Of a DNA stretch of 5,668 nt, positions 1 through 4,739 are shown one piece after another (within the stretch, counting starts at the first letter, position 1; every line of letters starts with the position of its first letter). The stretch spans positions 12,288 to 17,955 of the forward strand of contig DNMS01000023.1 in assembly GCA_003488105.1 (NCBI GenBank), read 5' to 3'. Position numbers and translations under genes: made by a program. The notes beneath the pieces were generated by a model that made no database searches, was not told where the DNA came from, and saw only the letters and a program-made list of their open reading frames with translations. The DNA comes from Rhodospirillaceae bacterium (GTDB taxonomy: Bacteria > Pseudomonadota > Alphaproteobacteria > Rhodospirillales_A > Casp-alpha2).

Positions 1-264
1 GTGCCGGCGGGCGAGGTCCTGACCGTGCCGCAAATTCTGGCGCATCCGCAGATCGCCGACCGTGGCCTGATCGCCACCTTCGAAAACGTGCCAGGCGTCG
101 GCCGCGACGTGCGGGTGGCGCGGGCGGGGGTCAAGATCGACCACGCCCCCGTGGCGACCAACACGCCGCCGCCGCTGCTTGGTCAGGACACGGACGCCCT
201 GCTGGGTGAACTCGGGTTTTCGGCGGACGACATCGCGGCGCTCAAGGCGGACAAGGCGGTATGA
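1..264 (+). CDS. CaiB/BaiF family (class III) CoA-transferase, C-terminal fragment
   Basis: This is the last 87 codons of a gene that begins before the window; the GTG at position 1 is an internal valine codon, not a start. The visible part matches the C-terminus of class III (CaiB/BaiF) CoA-transferases. It has the segment VPAGEVLTVPQILAHPQ with a following RG, then PPPLLGQDTDALLGELGF near the end. Members are about 400 residues and move CoA between carboxylic acids in the cytoplasm; the catalytic aspartate lies in the missing N-terminal part, so activity cannot be judged. The stop TGA (262-264) overlaps the ATG of the next gene by four bases (ATGA), which implies one operon and coupled translation. 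The substrate is unknown; fatty or aromatic acid catabolism is an inference from the neighbour. Confidence 0.9.
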   Translation: MPAGEVLTVPQILAHPQIADRGLIATFENVPGVGRDVRVARAGVKIDHAPVATNTPPPLLGQDTDALLGELGFSADDIAALKADKAV

Positions 265-1298
265 CCGGGGAACCGGCCCATCCGCTGGACCTGACGGCGC
301 TTGCCGACCATATGGCGGCACACCTCGACGGGGTGACGCCGCCGCTGACCGCTCGCCAGTTCGCCGGGGGTATGTCGAACCCCACGTTCGAATTGACGGA
401 TGCATCGGGCCGACGTTTTGTCCTGCGCAAGAAGCCGCCGGGCGACCTGCTGCCCTCGGCCCATGCGGTCGACCGGGAATTCCGGATCATGTCGGCGCTT
501 AAGGGCGGCGACGTGCCGGTCGCCGATCCTCTGGTGCTGTGTATGGATGACGCGGTCATCGGGCAGGCGTTCTATGTCATGGCCCATGTCGACGGGCGGG
601 TGTTCCGGGAATTGGAACTGCCGGGCATGGCGGCGGCGGAACGGGCGGCGATCTATGACGCCATGAACGCCACCCTGGCCAGACTGCATCGCGTCGATTG
701 GCGGGCGGCGGGGCTGACCGACTTCGGGCGCGAGGGCGGCTATGCGGCGCGCCAGGTCAAGCGCTGGACCGCGCAGTATCAGGCTTCGGCCACGGACGAT
801 CTCGACGCCATGAACCGGCTGATCGACTGGCTGCCGGAAAACCTGCCCGCGCATGCGGAGACGACCATCGCCCATGGCGATTTCCGCCTGGAGAATATGA
901 TCTTTCATCCGACGGAGCCGCGCGTGCTGGCCGTCGTCGACTGGGAACTGTCGACCCTCGGCGATCCGCTCGCCGATCTTGCCTACAACTGCCTGCCCTG
1001 GCATATGCCCGATGCCCGGCGCGGCGATCTGCGGGCAAACGATCCGGCGCAAACGGGCATTCCGGCGGAAGCGGACTATCTTACCGCCTATGCCCGGCGC
1101 ACGGGCCGCACCGATACAGGCGACTGGACCTTCTATCTGGTGCTGTCCCTGTTTCGCCTGGGGGCTATCGCCCAGGGTGTCTACAAGCGGGGCCTCGACG
1201 GCAACGCGACCTCGTCGGCGGCGCTTGAACGGCGCGATGTCTGCCGCAATCTGTCGGAAATCGCCTGGGCTTTGATTGAGAAAGCGGGCCGGGGTTAG
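261..1298 (+). CDS. APH-fold phosphotransferase (LvaA / ACAD10-11 kinase-like)
   Basis: This complete 345-residue protein is of the aminoglycoside/choline-kinase fold, in the acyl-CoA-dehydrogenase-associated branch. The N-lobe has a nucleotide-loop-like FAGGMSNPTFEL (34-45), a lysine pair in VLRKKPPG (54-61) and a likely partner Glu in DREFRIM (71-77). The catalytic loop is HGDFRLEN (205-212), with D207 as presumed base and N212 as metal ligand. The metal-binding D227 sits in VVDWELSTLGDPLADLA (225-241). Known relatives include LvaA, which phosphorylates 4-hydroxyvaleryl-CoA during levulinate breakdown, and the kinase domains of ACAD10/ACAD11, which act on 4-hydroxyacyl-CoAs. An acyl-CoA-linked kinase fits the coupled upstream CoA-transferase gene better than antibiotic resistance does. 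The ATG is fixed by the 4-bp overlap with the upstream stop. The TAG stop overlaps the convergent kinase gene by four bases. The exact substrate is inferred only by analogy. Confidence 0.9.
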   Translation: MTGEPAHPLDLTALADHMAAHLDGVTPPLTARQFAGGMSNPTFELTDASGRRFVLRKKPPGDLLPSAHAVDREFRIMSALKGGDVPVADPLVLCMDDAVIGQAFYVMAHVDGRVFRELELPGMAAAERAAIYDAMNATLARLHRVDWRAAGLTDFGREGGYAARQVKRWTAQYQASATDDLDAMNRLIDWLPENLPAHAETTIAHGDFRLENMIFHPTEPRVLAVVDWELSTLGDPLADLAYNCLPWHMPDARRGDLRANDPAQTGIPAEADYLTAYARRTGRTDTGDWTFYLVLSLFRLGAIAQGVYKRGLDGNATSSAALERRDVCRNLSEIAWALIEKAGRG

Positions 1299-2698
1299 GT
1301 CACACTGCGCGCCGGCGGATTGACGACGCGGGCCTTGGGCAGATAAATGCGGGCTGTCGTACCCGTTCCGGGGGTGCTGTCCAGGGACACCCGGCCGCCG
1401 TGCAGTTCGACCAGCGATTTCACCAACGTCAGGCCGAGCCCCGATCCCCGGCGGGTGGCGACGTACTCATGAGCTCTGCGCTGCGCGAACGGCTCGAATA
1501 TCCGGGCAAGATCGGGTTTGGCGATCCCGATGCCGGTATCCGCCACGGTAATCACGCATTCCCCGGCGTCGTCGAGGGTGACGGACAGGTCAATGCGGCC
1601 GCCAGGGCGGGTGAATTTCACGGCATTGGACAGCAGGTTGAGGGCCGATTGATAGATCGCCCGCCGGTCGGCGTGCACGAACAGGCCCGTTTCAAGGCCG
1701 TGGGCCTCAAGGATCAGGGGGGTCGAGGCCTCCCATCCCTTGACGACCTGGAGTGCACCATGGACGCATTTGCCGATGTCGAAATCGCTTTCCGTCAGTT
1801 CGTATTTGCCGAAGTCGATCTTCGACAGGTCGAGCACATCATTGACCAAGGACAGCAGATGATCGCCGCTGTCGTAGATGTCCTGTACGTATTCCCGATG
1901 TTTGGGGTTCTCCAGCGGGCCCAGATCGCCACGCAGCAGAACCTGGGTTAGCCCCTGGATCGAATTCAAGGGCGTGCGGAACTCGTGACTCATGTGGGCG
2001 AGGAACCGCCCCTTGGCCTGCTCCGCCTCGCGCGCGCGGTTGCGTTCGATGTTGAGAACGCGGTTCTGGCGGCGCAGTTGCAGGGCCGTCCAGAAGGCGA
2101 CGCCGGCGGGAAGGCTGAGCGCCAGGATGGCCAGTCCCGCCGCGCGCCACCCGAACGTCAGGAAATCGGCACGCAGCGCCGCCGTTTCGGACGTGCGGTC
2201 CATGTAAACTTCGGCGACCGCGACCATGCGCTCGTTGCGCCATACAGGGACATAGGTTTCCGCGTAGATGTCCGGACGGTCGGGCTTGAGCCTGCCATCC
2301 TCTAACTCGGAATAAGGCGCGCCCGTTTCAACCACCGAGAGTGCCTTCCAATTGTCTTCGCCCACGGTGGGGTTGTTGGCGAGATCCGTGTGCAGGTCGT
2401 CGGAGATCAGCCGAATGCGGCCCTTGGTATCGAACAGCTTGAACCGAAAGATGTCGCCGAACCCTCGCACCCCGTTGAGAAACTGCTGTTCCTCTCCGCT
2501 GAGCGGGGCACCCTTGGCAATGTCCTCGATCCGGTTCATGCGGTTGCCGATGTAGCCGGCCCAGGCCACCGAGGTGCGTTCCGCTTGTTCAATCACAATC
2601 CGCTCAAGCGTCGCGTTGAAGGTTGTGACGCCGACAAAAACCAGCGCGGCGAAAACACTCAGCGCAAGCACGACGATCGGGACGAGCCGGTGTTTCAA
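1295..2698 (-). CDS. Membrane sensor histidine kinase (HisKA + HATPase_c), orphan
   Basis: This 467-residue inner-membrane histidine kinase has a first transmembrane helix at about 5-25, a periplasmic sensing region at about 30-180 (Cache-like size and style, not certain), a second helix at about 184-206 and a short charged linker with no clear HAMP domain. The HisKA H-box is AHMSHEFRTPLN (234-245), with H238 the phospho-acceptor. The ATPase part has the N-box NLLSNAVKF (354-362), G1 DTGIGI (387-392), F-box FEPFAQ (401-406) and G2 GSGLGL (418-423). All catalytic motifs are intact. There is no receiver or HPt domain, and no response regulator gene lies in the window, so partner and signal are unknown. 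The start is taken as TTG, the only usual start codon before the first membrane helix; the frame reads back to a TAG at 2735-2737 with no ATG or GTG between. Its ribosome site is weak (GGA about 9 bases upstream). Confidence 0.93.
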   Translation of the reverse strand: MKHRLVPIVVLALSVFAALVFVGVTTFNATLERIVIEQAERTSVAWAGYIGNRMNRIEDIAKGAPLSGEEQQFLNGVRGFGDIFRFKLFDTKGRIRLISDDLHTDLANNPTVGEDNWKALSVVETGAPYSELEDGRLKPDRPDIYAETYVPVWRNERMVAVAEVYMDRTSETAALRADFLTFGWRAAGLAILALSLPAGVAFWTALQLRRQNRVLNIERNRAREAEQAKGRFLAHMSHEFRTPLNSIQGLTQVLLRGDLGPLENPKHREYVQDIYDSGDHLLSLVNDVLDLSKIDFGKYELTESDFDIGKCVHGALQVVKGWEASTPLILEAHGLETGLFVHADRRAIYQSALNLLSNAVKFTRPGGRIDLSVTLDDAGECVITVADTGIGIAKPDLARIFEPFAQRRAHEYVATRRGSGLGLTLVKSLVELHGGRVSLDSTPGTGTTARIYLPKARVVNPPARSVT

Positions 2699-2741
2699 AG
2701 AATCATATCCGCATAAATGGCAAGTTTCTGGAATCTAAGAC

Positions 2742-2747
2742 ATTATA
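2742..2747 (-). promoter_or_regulatory. Candidate -10 element for the histidine kinase gene
   Basis: Read on the minus strand, these six bases are a perfect TATAAT. The element lies 43 bases before the TTG start of the kinase gene, in the AT-richer divergent region between the kinase and phosphatase genes. No good -35 hexamer is seen 16-18 bases upstream (TATGCG at 17), and there is no extended -10 TG, so this may be chance or may need an activator. I found no convincing promoter for the divergent phosphatase gene in the same region. Confidence 0.35.
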
Positions 2748-2821
2748 CCCGTTGGCGACCTGGGCGCATATATGACCAAAGGCTGATCGGGATGGCCAGA
2801 AAGGGGCGGATGGGGGTAACG

Positions 2822-3394
2822 ATGAGCGGTCGGCTTGCCTTATTGGTCTGTGTTCTGGTTCTGGTCGCCCGCCCGCTCGGTGCGGATGCCGGGTCCCCTC
2901 TGTCCTCTTTGGCGGTGCTGTCCGAGGGCGGGCATTTCGCCATGGTGCGTCATGCCTTGGCTCCGGGTGGCGGGGATCCGAAAGGGTTCACGCTGGGCGA
3001 CTGTTCGACACAGCGTAATCTGAACGATGCAGGACGCGCACAGGCGCGGCGTATCGGAGAAACGTTCCGCACCGGCGGGATCACCCAGGCGCGGGTGTTC
3101 ACCAGTCAATGGTGTCGCTGCCGCGACACGGCGGTGGGGATGGCGCTCGGCCCGGTCTTGGAATTACCGGCGCTGAACTCCTATCACCGGGAACCCAATC
3201 AGAAGGACAGCCGGCTTGCGGGGCTACGCAAATGGCTTGCCGAACAGCCGTTGGACCAGCCGATGGTTCTGGTCACGCATTTCACGTTGATCTCGGGGCT
3301 TGTGGGCGTCGGGCCGCGGCCTGGTGACATCGTCATCGTGCGGCGAGACGGCGACGGCCGCTTCACGGTCGTCGCAACGGTGACGGTGGACTGA
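2822..3394 (+). CDS. Exported histidine phosphatase superfamily protein
   Basis: This is a 190-residue protein with a Sec-type signal peptide: a short basic start (MSGR), a hydrophobic core (LALLVCVLVLVA, 5-16) and a probable cleavage after GADA (about residue 23). The mature part is a small RHG-type phosphatase. It has MVRHALAPGG, with R43 and phospho-acceptor H44; a CSTQRNLNDAGRAQA segment (61-75) typical of this branch; QWCRCRDTA (96-104) with conserved arginines; and the second catalytic histidine H153 in VTHFTLISG. It is expected to hydrolyse a phosphoester in the periplasm; the substrate is unknown. The frame is open back to an ATG at 2717, with further ATGs at 2792 and 2810. I chose 2822 because it starts directly at the signal peptide and has GGGGG five bases upstream. 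The gene is divergent from the kinase gene. SixA-like cytoplasmic action is argued against by the signal peptide. Confidence 0.85.
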   Translation: MSGRLALLVCVLVLVARPLGADAGSPLSSLAVLSEGGHFAMVRHALAPGGGDPKGFTLGDCSTQRNLNDAGRAQARRIGETFRTGGITQARVFTSQWCRCRDTAVGMALGPVLELPALNSYHREPNQKDSRLAGLRKWLAEQPLDQPMVLVTHFTLISGLVGVGPRPGDIVIVRRDGDGRFTVVATVTVD

Positions 3395-3410
3395 TCGGAA
3401 ATCTGGGGAT

Positions 3411-3431
3411 GGCAAGGAAATCATCCTTGCC
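3411..3431. terminator. Inverted repeat between convergent genes, probable bidirectional terminator
   Basis: This is a perfect 8-bp inverted repeat, GGCAAGGA (3411-3418) and TCCTTGCC (3424-3431), around a 5-base loop AATCA. It lies between the stop of the phosphatase gene (3394) and the stop of the convergent zinc-ribbon gene (3439), the usual place for a shared terminator. Neither side is followed by a clear T-run, so intrinsic termination would be weak; it may instead protect mRNA 3' ends. Confidence 0.5.
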
Positions 3432-3438
3432 GAAAGGG

Positions 3439-3651
3439 TCAGCTGACGGTCGAACCGGACCGCTGGGGAAGGGGGGCGTCGTTGCGCCAAGCGCTCGATC
3501 CCTTGCAGCGCGGGCAGATCCGTTCTCCGGACCATGCGCTCATGAATCGGGTCTCGCACCGAAGACAGGTCCGCGTCTTGGGCCGGTCGGAGGAAACCTG
3601 GGCGCCGTCGGCGTCCGTTTCATAATCCTTGGTGTCGATGGCGTCGGTCAC
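3439..3651 (-). CDS. Small CxxC-CxxC zinc-ribbon protein (70 aa)
   Basis: This is a small cytoplasmic protein with no signal peptide. Residues 1-25 are acidic and probably disordered. A single zinc ribbon follows: CLRC (29-32) and CPRC (46-49), 13 residues apart, with aromatic residues between (RFMSAW) and GERICPRCKGSSAW around the second knuckle. Similar short single-ribbon proteins are common in alphaproteobacteria and are annotated as hypothetical; I know of no assigned function. Zinc binding is inferred from the four cysteines, and nucleic-acid or protein binding is possible. The start is GTG (3649-3651); a TGA lies six codons upstream in frame and no other start codon precedes it, so this start is well fixed, although its ribosome site (AGAGAAG) is only fair. 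The gene is the last of three small co-oriented genes, 59 bases after the coiled-coil protein gene. Confidence 0.8.
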   Translation of the reverse strand: MTDAIDTKDYETDADGAQVSSDRPKTRTCLRCETRFMSAWSGERICPRCKGSSAWRNDAPLPQRSGSTVS

Positions 3652-3668
3652 GGGTCTTCTCTTCGTTC

Positions 3669-3696
3669 AATATCTTCGTACAGATGCCGCATTCAA
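3669..3696 (-). promoter_or_regulatory. Candidate sigma-70 promoter for the zinc-ribbon gene
   Basis: On the minus strand, TTGAAT (3696-3691) and GATATT (3674-3669) are separated by 16 bases. Each matches four of six consensus positions (TTGACA, TATAAT). Transcription would start about 10-15 bases before the GTG, giving a very short leader. This would let the zinc-ribbon gene be expressed apart from the gene upstream. It is a weak match and could be chance. Confidence 0.27.
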
Positions 3697-3698
3697 CG

Positions 3699-3710
3699 GG
3701 CCGTGCGGCC
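3699..3710 (-). terminator. Short GC hairpin right after the coiled-coil gene stop
   Basis: An inverted repeat GGCC-GTGC-GGCC directly abuts the TAA stop (3711-3713) of the 103-residue protein gene. The stem is only four pairs with a four-base loop, and no T-run follows, so it may be a weak transcript end, an mRNA-stabilising hairpin or chance. Confidence 0.25.
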
Positions 3711-4022
3711 TTAGAAGCGATGAAATTGAGGCAGGCTGCCGGCGGGTTTTTTCTTGCCTGCCTTGATAGGCTTTACAGCCGTCGCAGACTTGGCGGCCTT
3801 GGCGGGTTTCGCCGGCTTGGCGGCGGCTTCGCGTTCGGCTTCTTCGCGCTCGACGGCTTCCTTGGCCAGGCGTTGCGCCTTCAGTTTGGCCACGTGCTGG
3901 GATTTCTCATCGCGCTCGCGCTCTTTTTCTTCGAGCACTTTTTTGTTCTTTTTCTGAGTGGCGAGAAACTCGTCCTCCGCCCGTGAACGGGCGGTCGTGC
4001 GTTGGCGGGTCGATGTCGTCAC
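3711..4022 (-). CDS. Small basic Lys/Glu/Ala-rich coiled-coil protein (103 aa)
   Basis: This 103-residue cytoplasmic protein of unknown function has no signal peptide or membrane segment. Residues 1-13 are polar and basic (TTSTRQRTTARSR). Residues about 14-68 are highly charged with alternating Lys/Arg and Glu/Asp, predicting a long helix or coiled coil. Residues 69-94 form a Lys/Ala/Pro-rich tail (KPAKPAKAAK, then KAGKKKPAG) that recalls histone H1-like bacterial tails. The protein ends PQFHRF. The start is GTG at 4020-4022, chosen because AGGAG lies seven bases upstream. The frame is open to an ATG at 4106, but that extra 28 residues (proline-rich, lacking a ribosome site) overlies the cspA terminator region and is unlikely. 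It follows cspA on the same strand after a 112-base gap. Nucleic-acid binding is inferred from composition and place only. Confidence 0.72.
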   Translation of the reverse strand: MTTSTRQRTTARSRAEDEFLATQKKNKKVLEEKERERDEKSQHVAKLKAQRLAKEAVEREEAEREAAAKPAKPAKAAKSATAVKPIKAGKKKPAGSLPQFHRF

Positions 4023-4090
4023 GGGAGCTCTCCTTTGCTGTAACGAAGGTGGAGGCGGCATGAAACGCACACAGCCCGCGAACGGTTGAG

Positions 4091-4120
4091 CCCGCCCCCG
4101 GCCCAAAAGCAGGGGGCGGG
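4091..4120 (-). terminator. Strong GC stem-loop downstream of cspA
   Basis: A perfect 9-bp inverted repeat, CCCGCCCCC (4091-4099) and GGGGGCGGG (4112-4120), flanks a 12-base loop. It starts 14 bases after the cspA stop and precedes the 103-residue protein gene. No T-run follows on the minus strand, so it is a terminator-like or 3'-end-stabilising hairpin rather than a classic intrinsic terminator. It probably makes cspA mainly a short monocistronic transcript, with partial read-through into the next gene. Confidence 0.55.
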
Positions 4121-4134
4121 ATCTCAGACGTTAG

Positions 4135-4344
4135 TTAGTCGGCGATCGACAGGTTCTCAGCAGAGGACTTGCCGTTCTGCCCGGCCTGAAGGTCATAGGT
4201 GACCTTCTGGCCTTCGCGCAGGGAATGAATGCCGGCGCGTTCGACGGCGGAGATATGCACGAAGGCATCCTTCGAGCCGTCGTCGGGCTGAATGAAGCCG
4301 AAACCCTTGTTCGGGTTAAACCATTTCACGGTACCAGTAGCCAT
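4135..4344 (-). CDS. cspA: CspA-family cold-shock protein
   Basis: This complete 69-residue single cold-shock domain protein binds single-stranded RNA and DNA and, in the family, melts mRNA structure or acts as an antiterminator. It starts [18 protein letters not shown]1 is KGFGFI (13-18) and RNP2 is FVHI (28-31), with the surface aromatics W8, F9, F15, F17, F28 and H30 present. SAVERAGI and the end [10 protein letters not shown] are typical of alphaproteobacterial members. Length is normal. The ATG (4344-4342) has GAGGA about nine bases upstream. It is the first of three small minus-strand genes and has a long, structured upstream region, as cold-inducible family members often do. Which paralogue it is (cold-inducible or constitutive) cannot be told from the protein alone; the symbol names the family. 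Confidence 0.96.
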   Translation of the reverse strand: MATGTVKWFNPNKGFGFIQPDDGSKDAFVHISAVERAGIHSLREGQKVTYDLQAGQNGKSSAENLSIAD

Positions 4345-4377
4345 TGTCGTTTTCCTCGTTCAATGGGTGAAGCAAAA

Positions 4378-4395
4378 GCGCCCCGCACCAGGCGC
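4378..4395 (-). promoter_or_regulatory. GC hairpin followed by TTTT in the cspA leader
   Basis: On the minus strand, GCGCC (4395-4391) can pair with GGCGC (4382-4378) over an 8-base loop, followed at once by TTTTGC and, about 13 bases later, by the cspA ribosome-site region. The shape resembles a weak attenuator or terminator inside the leader. The stem is only five pairs and the surrounding GCGCC/GCGGC repeats allow other pairings, so the exact fold is uncertain. Confidence 0.35.
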
Positions 4396-4438
4396 GGCGC
4401 GGCGGTGTAACGTTCACATTGTCAGGGGATAACGTAGC

Positions 4439-4455
4439 TACCCGGCGAACCGGTA
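4439..4455 (-). promoter_or_regulatory. UUCG-capped hairpin in the presumed cspA leader
   Basis: On the minus strand, TACCGG and CCGGGTA form a six-pair stem with one bulged G, closed by the loop TTCG. UUCG tetraloops are unusually stable, though the closing pair here is G-C rather than the most stable C-G. If the cspA transcript begins near the candidate promoter upstream, this hairpin would lie early in its leader and could affect stability or temperature response. Confidence 0.4.
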
Positions 4456-4491
4456 TCTAAGATCGACATAACAAATGTAACACGTATGAGC

Positions 4492-4521
4492 CATATGGGG
4501 GTGAAAACGCCGAAAAGTCAA
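4492..4521 (-). promoter_or_regulatory. Candidate cspA promoter
   Basis: On the minus strand, TTGACT (4521-4516) matches five of six -35 positions. The best -10 at an 18-base spacing is CATATG (4497-4492), only three of six. Transcription would start near 4485, giving a leader of roughly 140 bases, similar in size to the long leaders known for cold-inducible cspA genes. The AT-rich island just upstream could act as an UP element. The -10 is poor, so confidence is low. Confidence 0.3.
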
Positions 4522-4560
4522 TGGTCTGGCTTCCCGTGTTATCGTCGCGATGTCGTCGAT

Positions 4561-4612
4561 GGCCTTGAAAAAAATCAAAAATTTTCGAAAAGGACGATTT
4601 TTAACAACGGCC
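4561..4612. repeat. Long imperfect inverted repeat in the AT-rich island
   Basis: GGCCTTG (4561-4567) pairs with CAACGGCC (4605-4612) with one bulged C. After a two-by-two A/A internal loop, AAAAATC (4570-4576) pairs with GATTTTT (4596-4602). In all this gives 14 base pairs around a 19-base apical loop that itself contains the palindrome TTTTCGAAAA. The structure could form in RNA from either strand or be a protein-binding DNA palindrome. Confidence 0.5.
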
Positions 4613-4664
4613 TACGGACGATTGCATGAGTATTTGCGAGACCGTGCCTGGATAAATAAAATTT

Positions 4665-4690
4665 TGCGATTGTTCGCATTGTTATTTTTC
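4665..4690. terminator. Hairpin with T-rich tail, candidate intrinsic terminator
   Basis: TGCGA (4665-4669) and TCGCA (4674-4678) form a five-pair stem with a TTGT loop. On the plus strand it is followed by TTGTTATTTTTC, a good T-rich tail. On the minus strand it is followed by AAATTTTATTT, a poorer one. It lies about 60 bases past the stop of the DUF481 gene, so it may end that transcript. The plus-strand orientation is better but has no gene to terminate. Confidence 0.4.
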
Positions 4691-4739
4691 AATTCTGGGA
4701 ATTTCACCCTGTCGGGCCAAGCATTGAACGGTCGGTCCA

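Larger units (their letters stand above)
4345..4739. other. 395-bp intergenic region: cspA leader/promoter plus AT-rich island
   Basis: No convincing gene is seen here. The cspA-proximal part (about 4345-4530) holds the ribosome site, two leader hairpins and a candidate promoter for cspA on the minus strand. It also contains short perfect palindromes GTAGCTAC (4434-4441) and CCATATGG (4491-4498), which could be operators or chance. The distal part (about 4561-4700) is an AT-rich island, 52 G+C in 140 bases by hand count (37%), against GC-rich genes on both sides. It carries two inverted repeats described separately. Its place fits a terminator zone for the DUF481 gene and an upstream activating region for cspA. 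Confidence 0.7.

Noticed and set aside
1..3. GTG at position 1 as a real start codon
   Set aside because: It encodes a conserved internal valine of the CoA-transferase C-terminal region. An 87-residue stand-alone protein would lack the catalytic domain.
183..1052. Long minus-strand open frame (289 codons) opposite the phosphotransferase gene
   Set aside because: It is rich in Arg, Pro, His and Gln with no recognisable domain, and lies wholly antisense to a gene with intact catalytic motifs. It is a shadow caused by high GC.
1400..1951. Plus-strand open frame (183 codons) opposite the histidine kinase gene
   Set aside because: It is antisense to the conserved HisKA and ATPase motifs, shows no family features and has no ribosome site of note.
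2717..2821. Earlier ATG starts (2717, 2792, 2810) for the phosphatase
   Set aside because: They would put up to 35 basic residues before the signal peptide and have poorer ribosome sites than 2822. The 2810 start, only four codons earlier, remains possible.
4023..4106. Upstream extension of the 103-residue protein to an ATG at 4106
   Set aside because: The added 28 residues are proline-rich and lack a ribosome site, whereas the GTG at 4022 has AGGAG at ideal spacing.
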